Source: Paraktedonobacter sp036384215 (GTDB lineage: Bacteria > Chloroflexota > Ktedonobacteria > Ktedonobacterales > Ktedonobacteraceae). From it: DNA of 29,842 bases. Of the stretch, positions 1 through 6,268 are shown piece after piece (position 1 is the stretch's first letter; the number at the start of each line of letters is the position of its first letter). Below the pieces are notes generated by a model. That model saw nothing but the letters and a program-made list of their open reading frames with translations. It did not search any database and was not told where the DNA came from. The DNA lies in contig DASVMX010000548.1 of assembly GCA_036384215.1 (NCBI GenBank), positions 1 to 29,842 of the forward strand, given 5' to 3'. Position numbers and translations under genes: made by a program.

Positions 1-132
1 ATAGAGAAGCCCGTAGACTTCTGGTTGCTAGACTATTTTTCGACCAGGAGAACGTTTATTCTGATAAATCCTTCCTCATTGACGAGAAAGGACGCGTCAC
101 AGGCACAGCTTGCAGGATTGAAGGAGTTTTGT

Positions 133-1719
133 ATGTCAGACACACCTTCTCAGGGATTGGAACGGCTCGCCGGAAGCGAGCGCACCTTACCACCTCACGC
201 GCGCTGGCTCGAACCAGCCGACCCTCATCTGCGCATCGAGGTCAGTGTCTATCTGCGCGACCCCGCGGCTGACGAGCAGACCGGCCAGGGCAGCGCACAC
301 GCGCAGCAGCCAGGCCAGCAGTTGAGCAGGGCAGAATATATTGCCCGCCACAGCGCGTCGCCAGAGGATCTGGCAAAAATTGAGCAGTTCGCGCACGAGC
401 ATCATTTGCAGGTAACCGAGGTGAATCCCGCGTCTCGCAAGGTTGTACTGGCGGGAACCATCAGCCGCCTGGAGGCGGCTTTCGCCACCGAATTGCACCG
501 CTATGAGCAGAATGGGCGGCGTTTCCGCGGGCGTTCCGGCTATCTGCATGTACCCGGTGAGATCGAAACGATCATTGATGGCGTCTTCGGGCTGGACAAT
601 CGGCAGCAGGCCCAGCCTCACTTCCGCCTGGCCAGAGATCCGCGACGCCCCAATGGCTATACTCCTCCCCAGCTCGCGCAACTATATGATTTTCCGCCTG
701 GCCTCGATGGAAGTGGCGAGTGCGTCGCGCTGATCGAGCTTGGCGGGGGCTACAATGACGCGGACCTCACCGCTTATTTCCAGCAACTGGGCGTCGCCAA
801 ACCACAGGTCATCAGCGTTAGCGTAGACGGCGGAACAAATAGTCCCGGCGATCCAAATGGCGCGGACGGCGAGGTGGCCCTGGATATCGAAGTAGTTGGC
901 GGTGTGGCTCCGGGCGCAAAGATCGCGGTCTACTTCGCCCCCAATACCGACCGCGGCTTCATCGACGCCATTACCCAGGCCATCCACGATACCACTAACA
1001 ATCCCTCGGTGATTTCTATTAGCTGGGGCAGTCCCGAGGTCAACTGGACCAGCCAGGCAATGAACACCATGGATCAGGCCTTCCAGACGGCGGCATTGCT
1101 GGGGGTGACAATCTGCGTGGCCGCTGGCGACAATGGTTCGAGCGACGGCGTCAACGACAACAAAGCCCACGTGGACTTCCCTGCCTCCAGTCCCAACGCG
1201 CTGGGTTGCGGTGGAACACGCCTGGACGCGACTGGCAGCCAGGTCTCGGACGAGGTCGTGTGGAACGAAACCACAACCGGCGAGGGCGCGACCGGCGGCG
1301 GCATCAGCGACATCTTCCCCCTGCCGAACTGGCAGGCAAACGCGCATGTGCCACCCTCGGTCAACGACCAGCACACCGGGCGCGGCGTCCCCGATGTCGC
1401 GGGGGACGCCGATCCCATGACCGGCTACCAGGTCTACTTCGACGGGCAGAGCGTGCCCATTGGCGGCACCAGCGCCGTTGCACCCCTGTGGTCAGGTCTG
1501 ATCGCGCTGATCAACCAGAAGCGCGGCAAACCCGTCGGCTATCTCAATCCCTATCTCTACCAGAACTACCAGCAGCTCGCGCAGAATAAAGCCTTGCGCG
1601 ACATCACCAGCGGCAACAATGGCAGCTACTCCGCTGTCCCCGGCTGGGACGCCTGCACCGGACTCGGCACCCCCGACGGCGCGCTGTTGCTGCAAGCCCT
1701 GCTGGCAACGCAGGGCTAA
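133..1719 (+). CDS. Sedolisin-family (S53) acid serine peptidase, kumamolisin-like
   Basis: The 528-residue product is a probable secreted acid endopeptidase. An N-terminal pro-kumamolisin activation domain (about residues 20-175) precedes the S53 catalytic domain. The E-x-x-x-D catalytic pair is visible at E247 and D251 (GEVALDIEVVGG), the oxyanion aspartate at D333 (AAGDNGSSDG) and the nucleophile at S447 in GGTSAVAP. A C-terminal Asp/Gly-rich stretch (RDITSGNNGSY) fits the family calcium site. I chose the ATG at 133 because AAGGAG lies 6 nt upstream; the frame is open back to a TTG at 25 but nothing supports starting there. No classical signal peptide is seen, which is also true of kumamolisin itself. 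The gene stands alone, with a WYL regulator downstream. Confidence 0.93.
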   Translation: MSDTPSQGLERLAGSERTLPPHARWLEPADPHLRIEVSVYLRDPAADEQTGQGSAHAQQPGQQLSRAEYIARHSASPEDLAKIEQFAHEHHLQVTEVNPASRKVVLAGTISRLEAAFATELHRYEQNGRRFRGRSGYLHVPGEIETIIDGVFGLDNRQQAQPHFRLARDPRRPNGYTPPQLAQLYDFPPGLDGSGECVALIELGGGYNDADLTAYFQQLGVAKPQVISVSVDGGTNSPGDPNGADGEVALDIEVVGGVAPGAKIAVYFAPNTDRGFIDAITQAIHDTTNNPSVISISWGSPEVNWTSQAMNTMDQAFQTAALLGVTICVAAGDNGSSDGVNDNKAHVDFPASSPNALGCGGTRLDATGSQVSDEVVWNETTTGEGATGGGISDIFPLPNWQANAHVPPSVNDQHTGRGVPDVAGDADPMTGYQVYFDGQSVPIGGTSAVAPLWSGLIALINQKRGKPVGYLNPYLYQNYQQLAQNKALRDITSGNNGSYSAVPGWDACTGLGTPDGALLLQALLATQG

Positions 1720-1730
1720 AAGCCCCCATC

Positions 1731-1808
1731 ATTGCTGGAAAGCCTGGCAATGGCCGGAGCTTATAAGTAAGGGACATCGCCCCGGCCATTGCCTGGCTTT
1801 CCAGCAAT
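1731..1808. repeat. Long near-perfect inverted repeat downstream of the peptidase gene
   Basis: Arms of 27 nt at 1731-1757 and 1782-1808 match at 26 of 27 positions around a 24-nt loop. It begins 11 nt after the peptidase stop codon. It could terminate that transcript, but no T-run follows the second arm, and the stem is longer than a usual intrinsic terminator. Confidence 0.8.
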
Positions 1809-1886
1809 CCTGACAATCCCTGTCATGTTTGTGTGGTACAGTAGAAAAGAACTTTCTCACACAAAGCAAAAACGGGGAGCAGGCAT

Positions 1887-2900
1887 ATGCGAGCGGATAG
1901 ATTACTATCAATCATGCTGCTGTTGCAGGTACACAGGCGAATTACGGCTCACGAGCTAGCGAAGCGACTGGAGGTTTCGGAGCGCACGATCTATCGCGAT
2001 GTAGAGGCGTTGAGCGCCGCCGGCGTGCCGGTAACGGCGGAACGGGGAACGGGTGGCGGCTTGATGTTACTTGAGAGCTTTCGCACCAATCTGACAGGCT
2101 TAAACACAACGGAGGTGCAGGCGCTGTTCCTGGGACAGCCAACCCATCTGCTCAACGATCTGGGCTTGCACAAGGCCTCAGAAGCGGCGCTGATCAAGCT
2201 GCTGGCTGTGCTGCCCTCGATCAACCGCCAGAATGCCGAGTATGTACGCCAGCGCATCCATATTGATGTGGCGGGCTGGCGGCGCTCGAACGAAGAACCG
2301 CTGGAGTTTCTTCCCCTGCTCCAGGATGCGATCTGGCAGGAACGCAAAGTATCAATAGGCTATCAACGCGGCGAACAGGCGGTTGATCGCGTGCTAAATC
2401 CGCTGGGACTGGTGGCCAAAGGGAGAATCTGGTACCTGGTCGCCGCGATTGATGACAGCGTGCGCACCTATCGCGTTTCGCGTATCCAGCAGGCCGCGCT
2501 GCTCGACGAGCCCTGTGTTCGCCCACTCAACTTCGATCTCGCGAACTACTGGCGCGAATCGTCCAGCGCCTTTATCGCCAACATTCCGCGTTACTCGGTC
2601 GGCGTGCGCATCAAGCAAAGCGCCCTGGCGCGTATCTCGCAGGGAGGGCGCTACATTCAATTTGAACAGACAACTCCGCCCGATGACCAGGGCTGGATCG
2701 CGGCGCGCTTCCTTTTTGAGAATCGGGATGAAATCTGTGGTTATCTGCTAAGCTTTGGATCTGAGATAGAGATTCTCGAACCCGTGGAGATGCGCGAGCA
2801 GGTCATCGAACTGGCGCGCTGCCTGGTCGCGTTTTACGCGCAAAGAGAGATCGTGGAGAGTTCCGCCAGTTCTCTTTGCGCGGAAGAAGAACATGTCTAA
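1887..2900 (+). CDS. HTH/WYL-domain transcriptional regulator (YafY-like)
   Basis: This is a DNA-binding regulator of the HTH-11/WYL class, 337 residues. The N-terminal winged helix (about residues 1-55) contains the typical helix-turn-helix stretch ITAHELAKRLEVSERTIYRDV, followed by GVPVTAERGTGGGLML. The C-terminal WYL sensor domain begins near residue 140 and contains the name-giving motif in GRIWYLVAA. GGGGAG lies 7 nt before the ATG. WYL domains bind small ligands or nucleic acids and switch the DNA-binding domain; the ligand cannot be told here. The gene is monocistronic and converges on a small gene on the other strand. A short TGACA-N5-TGTCA inverted repeat sits about 60 nt upstream and might be an operator. 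Confidence 0.9.
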   Translation: MRADRLLSIMLLLQVHRRITAHELAKRLEVSERTIYRDVEALSAAGVPVTAERGTGGGLMLLESFRTNLTGLNTTEVQALFLGQPTHLLNDLGLHKASEAALIKLLAVLPSINRQNAEYVRQRIHIDVAGWRRSNEEPLEFLPLLQDAIWQERKVSIGYQRGEQAVDRVLNPLGLVAKGRIWYLVAAIDDSVRTYRVSRIQQAALLDEPCVRPLNFDLANYWRESSSAFIANIPRYSVGVRIKQSALARISQGGRYIQFEQTTPPDDQGWIAARFLFENRDEICGYLLSFGSEIEILEPVEMREQVIELARCLVAFYAQREIVESSASSLCAEEEHV

Positions 2901-2919
2901 GGCTATTTTTCAGGACGGG

Positions 2920-3159
2920 CTAGCCAGATATCTTGAGTTTGAATTTCCTCCACTCATCATCACTCAGCCCAACAGCAGTTTTAAGCGCGCGGAGATCTAC
3001 CGTACTGAGCAACTCTTCGGCCATATAACAACAGCGGCCCAGGTGCTCTTCTTTCACAATACGGTCCATTGGCCAGACGAACCATTTACGTCGATACAGG
3101 AGGTGTAATTCGCGCAGGTCGGCACCAATCAGATTTTGCAGTTGCTCAAAAGAACTCAT
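2920..3159 (-). CDS. Small hypothetical protein (79 aa)
   Basis: This unrecognised small protein converges on the WYL regulator, ending 20 nt from it. The product is charged and mostly helical in character (MSSFEQLQNLIGADLRELH at the start, SDDEWRKFK near the end), with no signal peptide or membrane segment. I chose the ATG at 3157-3159, preceded by GGGAAG with a short spacer; the frame extends 21 codons further upstream without a better site. An overlapping plus-strand frame exists (2893-3108), but the minus-strand frame has the more protein-like composition and a plausible ribosome site. The function is unknown and the call is moderately secure. Confidence 0.5.
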   Translation of the reverse strand: MSSFEQLQNLIGADLRELHLLYRRKWFVWPMDRIVKEEHLGRCCYMAEELLSTVDLRALKTAVGLSDDEWRKFKLKISG

Positions 3160-3342
3160 TTTCTTCCCTGTCCTTCCTCTACATCGAGGGGGTTCAAGCG
3201 TACACGGCAAAACGTACATCACCTATTATCTGCTTCAAGCATACCACAGAAGAGCACGCGCTGCCAGCCACAATACAAATAATCCCCACTGACCTGTATA
3301 GTTAATCATTGTGAAAAACAGATTCTTCAATTTGTGCCTCCC

Positions 3343-3402
3343 TTGACAAATCCCCTATTCTCGGTTACTATATCATCAACGGATATATCAACGAACGATA
3401 TA
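3343..3402 (+). promoter_or_regulatory. Promoter and probable operator of the PadR gene
   Basis: TTGACA at 3343-3348 and TACTAT at 3366-3371 are separated by exactly 17 bp, a near-consensus housekeeping promoter. Just downstream lies TATATC-N7-GATATA (3384-3402), a perfect 6+6 inverted repeat. It is preceded by a partial direct repeat (ATATCATCAACG at 3370 and ATATATCAACG at 3383). Placement at about -1 to +25 suits repression, probably autoregulation by the PadR protein. Confidence 0.7.
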
Positions 3403-3451
3403 AATCTATCAAAATGGCCGGTCGATCCGGCCACCTGGGAGAAATGCGCGT

Positions 3452-3832
3452 ATGTCAAATGATGATCCGAGGAAACCGGAGGCTCTATTGCCGCTTACGC
3501 AGGCTGTTTTTCATATTCTGCTGGCCCTCGCTGATGGTGAGAAACATGGTTATGCCATTATGCAGGAGATTGGAGAACGCTCGGATGGCGTGGTACGCAT
3601 GGGACCGGGCACGCTTTATGGCTCAATCCAGCGCATGCTCAAGGATGGATTGATTGTCGAGGTGCAAGAACGAGGCGAGCAGGTGCGCGGCGAGGTGCGC
3701 AGGCGTTACTATGCCCTGACGGGCTTCGGCTCGCGCGTCTTGCAGGCCGAGGCCCGGCGTCTGGAACAACTGGTACATATTGCTCAGAGCAAGCAGGTTC
3801 TGCGTGGCCTGGGCATACCAGGGGGTGCATAA
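3452..3832 (+). CDS. PadR-family transcriptional regulator
   Basis: This 126-residue winged-helix repressor has the PadR hallmarks: an N-terminal helix with FHILLALADGEKHGYAIMQEI, the recognition region MGPGTLYGSIQRMLKDGLI, and the wing RRRYYALTGFG, followed by a short dimerisation helix. PadR proteins usually respond to small aromatic or hydrophobic compounds or to antimicrobials. The stop codon overlaps the next ATG by one base (TAATG), so the downstream phosphatase is translationally coupled. The pair forms a two-gene operon behind a strong promoter. In this phylum and in acidobacteria, PadR genes are often followed by ADOP-type ABC permeases. Here the neighbour keeps only the prefix-like segment of such a permease. 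Confidence 0.92.
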   Translation: MSNDDPRKPEALLPLTQAVFHILLALADGEKHGYAIMQEIGERSDGVVRMGPGTLYGSIQRMLKDGLIVEVQERGEQVRGEVRRRYYALTGFGSRVLQAEARRLEQLVHIAQSKQVLRGLGIPGGA

Positions 3833-4881
3833 TGGACTATTCACCCCGCAAGCAGAAAACCTCGCTGGCCGAGCGCCTGTACCGTTTCCTCCTGCGCGCC
3901 TATCCGCGCGCCTTTCGCGAAGAATATGCCAGTGAGATGGTTCTGGTCTTCCGTGACGCCTATAGCGCGGCATGGCAACAGCAGAACGGCGCGGGAGTAT
4001 TGCACATGGTAGGTGACTTTTTCTATGATTTTGTGAAGACAGTCTGTATAGAACATATGAGAGCCTGGATAGAGCCAAACAAGCTGGCCCTGGCCGGAAA
4101 GGAACAATTGGTTATGACCCTGCAATTCACCCTGGATGTGGCGCAGCGCACAGATATCGGGCGCAAGCGCAACAACAACGAAGATAACCTCATCTCTGTG
4201 GTCCCCAACGATGACCGGCTCTTGGAGTCCAAGGGCGCGCTCTTTGTGGTCTCCGACGGCATGGGTGGCCACGAGCGCGGAGAGGTCGCCAGTGAACTGG
4301 CAATTCAAAAAGTGAAGGATTACTATTACCAGGCAAATCAGGCTGACATCCCCTCCACGCTGCAAGAAGCCATTCAGCAAGCCAACCTCTCCATCGTCCA
4401 GGCAAATCAGGCCGTGAGCGAACCAGACTCAGGTAAATTACAGATGGGAGCCACCTGCGTGGCCGCCGTTCTGCACGCTCAGACCCTCTACGCCGCCAAT
4501 GTTGGCGATAGCCGCGTCTATGTTCTGCACGAGGGGCAACTGCGCCAGATCACCCGCGACCACTCGTGGGTCGCGCGCCTGGTCGAACAGGGCGAGATCA
4601 CCCCCGAACAGGCTCGCACCCATGAAAAGCGCAACGTCATCTACCGCTCGCTTGGCCAGCCCGAAGTTGAAGTTGATCTCTTCACCGAGCCCGTTCAGGA
4701 AGGTGATACCGTCATTCTCTGCACCGATGGCCTGTGCGGCGTAATAGAAGATGAAGACCTGCGCTCTATTGTTGAACAATACGGACCGGAAGAGAGCGTC
4801 CATCAGCTCATCGCCCGCGCCAACGAAGAAGGCGGCCCCGATAACGTCACCGCCATCGTCGTACGCGTCTCTGCGGCGTAG
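3832..4881 (+). CDS. PP2C-type Ser/Thr phosphatase with a permease-prefix-like N-terminal segment
   Basis: The 349-residue product is an in-frame composite. Residues 1-94 (LYRFLLRAYPRAFREEYASEM, then VFRDAY) resemble the N-terminal prefix found on PadR-associated ADOP permeases. Residues 95-349 form a complete PP2C domain that removes phosphate from Ser/Thr using two metal ions. Its motifs are all intact: DIGRKRNNNED, SDGMGGHERGE, GATCVAA, NVGDSRVYVL, CTDGLCGVIED and GGPDNVTAIVV. No permease helices follow the prefix. An internal ATG at 4114, with GGAAAGGAA 9 nt upstream, could produce a stand-alone PP2C, so two products are possible. The ATG overlaps the PadR stop. The phosphatase call is certain; the prefix relationship is inferred from sequence resemblance. 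Confidence 0.9.
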   Translation: MDYSPRKQKTSLAERLYRFLLRAYPRAFREEYASEMVLVFRDAYSAAWQQQNGAGVLHMVGDFFYDFVKTVCIEHMRAWIEPNKLALAGKEQLVMTLQFTLDVAQRTDIGRKRNNNEDNLISVVPNDDRLLESKGALFVVSDGMGGHERGEVASELAIQKVKDYYYQANQADIPSTLQEAIQQANLSIVQANQAVSEPDSGKLQMGATCVAAVLHAQTLYAANVGDSRVYVLHEGQLRQITRDHSWVARLVEQGEITPEQARTHEKRNVIYRSLGQPEVEVDLFTEPVQEGDTVILCTDGLCGVIEDEDLRSIVEQYGPEESVHQLIARANEEGGPDNVTAIVVRVSAA

Positions 4882-4916
4882 CCAGAAACACCAGTACATC
4901 AGTTCTTGTTTCAAAA

Positions 4917-4944
4917 CGTGCCTGTCCGCTATAGGACAGGCACG
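4917..4944. terminator. Hairpin after the PP2C gene
   Basis: A perfect 11-bp stem (CGTGCCTGTCC / GGACAGGCACG) with a 6-nt loop, 36 nt after the stop codon. There is no long T-run, so this is a possible rather than a textbook terminator. Confidence 0.55.
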
Positions 4945-5069
4945 CTGTCTGAAAAGCTCTGACACATTGCCATTTTATACAAGACGGCCTGCCCTTGTTA
5001 TGCTATCATTTCTCGGGTCTCAAAAACATACAAGAACCAGATCGAGAAATGAGAGGAACCTGCTAAACC

Positions 5070-5450
5070 ATGGATATGAAACTTGAACTTGTACCGATAC
5101 CTGTCGCCGACATTGAGCGTGCAAAAGCGTTCTACGCCGAAAAAGTCGGCTTTCACGTCGACCATGATGTCCAGCCAGGCAATGGCTTTAGAGTGATCCA
5201 GCTTACGCCGCCTGGTTCGGCCTGCTCGGTCGCCATTGGCACCGGCATGGGCGAGATTTCTGAAATGCAGCCTGGATCACACAAAGGACTACACCTGGTT
5301 GTCGCGGACATCAACCAGGCCCGCGCGGAACTCACGGGCCGCGGCGTTGAAGTTGGAGACGTGAGCGATATGGGAGGTGTGAAATATGCCCATTTCAGCG
5401 ATCCTGATGGCAATACATGGTCATTGCAGGAGCTACTTAAAAAACTTTAA
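5070..5450 (+). CDS. VOC-superfamily (glyoxalase/bleomycin-resistance-like) protein
   Basis: A 126-residue single-module vicinal oxygen chelate protein. It has the two beta-alpha-beta-beta-beta halves expected of the fold, with the first strand ELVPIPVADIERAKAFYAEKVGF and the C-terminal metal/substrate segment FSDPDGNTWSLQEL. The family includes glyoxalases, dioxygenases and drug-binding resistance proteins; the substrate cannot be assigned. AGAGGA lies 12 nt before the chosen ATG, and a second in-frame ATG two codons later is less well placed. The gene is followed by a block of palindromes and converges on the SCP2 gene. Confidence 0.88.
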   Translation: MDMKLELVPIPVADIERAKAFYAEKVGFHVDHDVQPGNGFRVIQLTPPGSACSVAIGTGMGEISEMQPGSHKGLHLVVADINQARAELTGRGVEVGDVSDMGGVKYAHFSDPDGNTWSLQELLKKL

Positions 5451-5481
5451 ATTGTCAGCAAAATCACGCAAAATGGGAGGT

Positions 5482-5523
5482 ATTCTTTTTGCAAAAAGAA
5501 TCGCGGCGGAGGCAACGCGTTGC
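5482..5523. promoter_or_regulatory. Two adjacent perfect palindromes (operator-like)
   Basis: ATTCTTTTTGCAAAAAGAAT (5482-5501) is a perfect 20-bp palindrome. GCAACGCGTTGC (5512-5523) is a perfect 12-bp palindrome with the CG centre common in LacI/GalR operators. They lie between the convergent VOC and SCP2 genes, where no start codon needs regulating, so the role is unclear. Confidence 0.5.
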
Positions 5524-5572
5524 AAAGGGAATACGCATGAGTTCAGTGCGCTCCACAACAAAGCCGCGCTTT

Positions 5573-5617
5573 ACAACAACATGGCCACCTCTGCTTGTGA
5601 GGTGGCCATGTTGTTGT
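5573..5617. terminator. 18-bp perfect hairpin between convergent genes
   Basis: Arms 5573-5590 and 5600-5617 are perfectly complementary around a 9-nt loop. The stem runs from ACAACAAC to GTTGTTGT, so T-rich sequence forms its 3' part. It sits 28 bp from the end of the SCP2 gene, suiting a bidirectional terminator for the VOC and SCP2 genes. Confidence 0.65.
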
Positions 5618-5645
5618 CTGAGATCAGGTAGGTATCCGAAAAAAT

Positions 5646-5969
5646 TTAGCGCGGGATCGGGAAGAGTTGCTGGAGTTTCATCGCCAGCATCATATCACCG
5701 GCAATTTTCAGTTTGCCGCCGGTGAAGGCGTTCATTGCATTGATCTGGCCGGTAGCAATGCCCAACCAGTCCTGATCGGAAACGGTCAGCGTCATATCGG
5801 GCTTCTCAACGCCCCCCTTGATGAGTTCGCAGGTGCCATTCGCGATCTTCAAAGCGTACACCCCGGCCTCTTCGCCAGTAATGTTCCACTGCAGAGTTTT
5901 GTTCATACTGCCCGCGGCGGCAGGATTAAATAAAGTCACCATTGTGTCAAAAGCCTCGGCAATCGTCAT
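5646..5969 (-). CDS. SCP2 sterol-binding domain protein
   Basis: A 107-residue stand-alone SCP2 domain. It has the expected order: an alpha-helical start (MTIAEAFDTMVTLFN), central strands (TLQWNITGEEAGVYALKI), then the conserved end with MTLTVSDQDWLGIATGQINAMNAFTGGKLKIAGD. SCP2 domains form a hydrophobic tunnel for lipids or acyl-CoA in the cytoplasm. AAGGAG lies 8 nt before the ATG. A TGGACA-17-TATACT promoter with an overlapping palindrome lies upstream, so expression is probably controlled by a repressor. It is divergent from the molybdopterin hydroxylase gene and convergent with the VOC gene. The ligand is unknown. Confidence 0.9.
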   Translation of the reverse strand: MTIAEAFDTMVTLFNPAAAGSMNKTLQWNITGEEAGVYALKIANGTCELIKGGVEKPDMTLTVSDQDWLGIATGQINAMNAFTGGKLKIAGDMMLAMKLQQLFPIPR

Positions 5970-6022
5970 GGTTGTTTCTCCTTCTTATTCTTCCAGAAAA
6001 AGGTCCTGTTGGCACTCTGTTA

Positions 6023-6060
6023 AGTATACCGTCGCTGGCAAACACTGTCCAGTTTGCCAG
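6023..6060 (-). promoter_or_regulatory. Promoter and operator of the SCP2 gene
   Basis: Read on the minus strand, TGGACA (6046-6051) and TATACT (6023-6028) are separated by 17 bp. The -35 box lies within a perfect inverted repeat, CTGGCAAAC-N8-GTTTGCCAG (6035-6060). A repressor bound there would block the polymerase. The 9+9 symmetry fits TetR- or GntR-type proteins; the regulator is not identified. Confidence 0.7.
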
Positions 6061-6110
6061 TTAACAAAATTATGGTCGTAGACCGCGTACTGCATTAATC
6101 CATCCACCGC

Positions 6111-6155
6111 AAAGGCTTTTTGCCACCGTCGGGCAGATGGCGGCAAAAAGCCTTT
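6111..6155. repeat. Inverted repeat between divergent genes
   Basis: 14-bp perfect arms (AAAGGCTTTTTGCC at 6111-6124 and its complement at 6142-6155) with partly paired interior. It lies upstream of both flanking genes, so it is not an obvious terminator for either. A regulatory or repeat-element role is possible. Confidence 0.6.
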
Positions 6156-6209
6156 CTAGCAGAGCCTGCACGAAATTTCCGTCTCCCCACCTCTGCACAA
6201 ATATACCCC

Positions 6210-6225
6210 GTGTAGTAAAATACAC
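6210..6225 (+). promoter_or_regulatory. Possible -10 element within a small inverted repeat
   Basis: GTGTA-N6-TACAC overlaps TAAAAT (6216-6221), a good -10 match about 48 nt before the hydroxylase ATG. No convincing -35 box is visible at 16-18 bp, so a factor-dependent promoter is possible. Confidence 0.3.
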
Positions 6226-6268
6226 CACAGATCCCAATTCAATGCCGAAAAAAATACGAGGGAACCCT

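Noticed and set aside
25..132. Upstream extension of the peptidase from a TTG
   Set aside because: AAGGAG just before ATG 133 fixes the start; the extension has no homology-like features and no ribosome site.
2893..3108. A 71-codon plus-strand frame starting at the end of the WYL gene
   Set aside because: It overlaps the minus-strand small gene and has no convincing ribosome site; its composition is less protein-like.
5537..5725. A small frame from ATG 5537 with AAAGGGA upstream
   Set aside because: It runs through the 18-bp hairpin and antisense to the SCP2 gene, with unlikely composition (runs of Cys, Pro and Arg). The ribosome-like site is noted in a finding instead.
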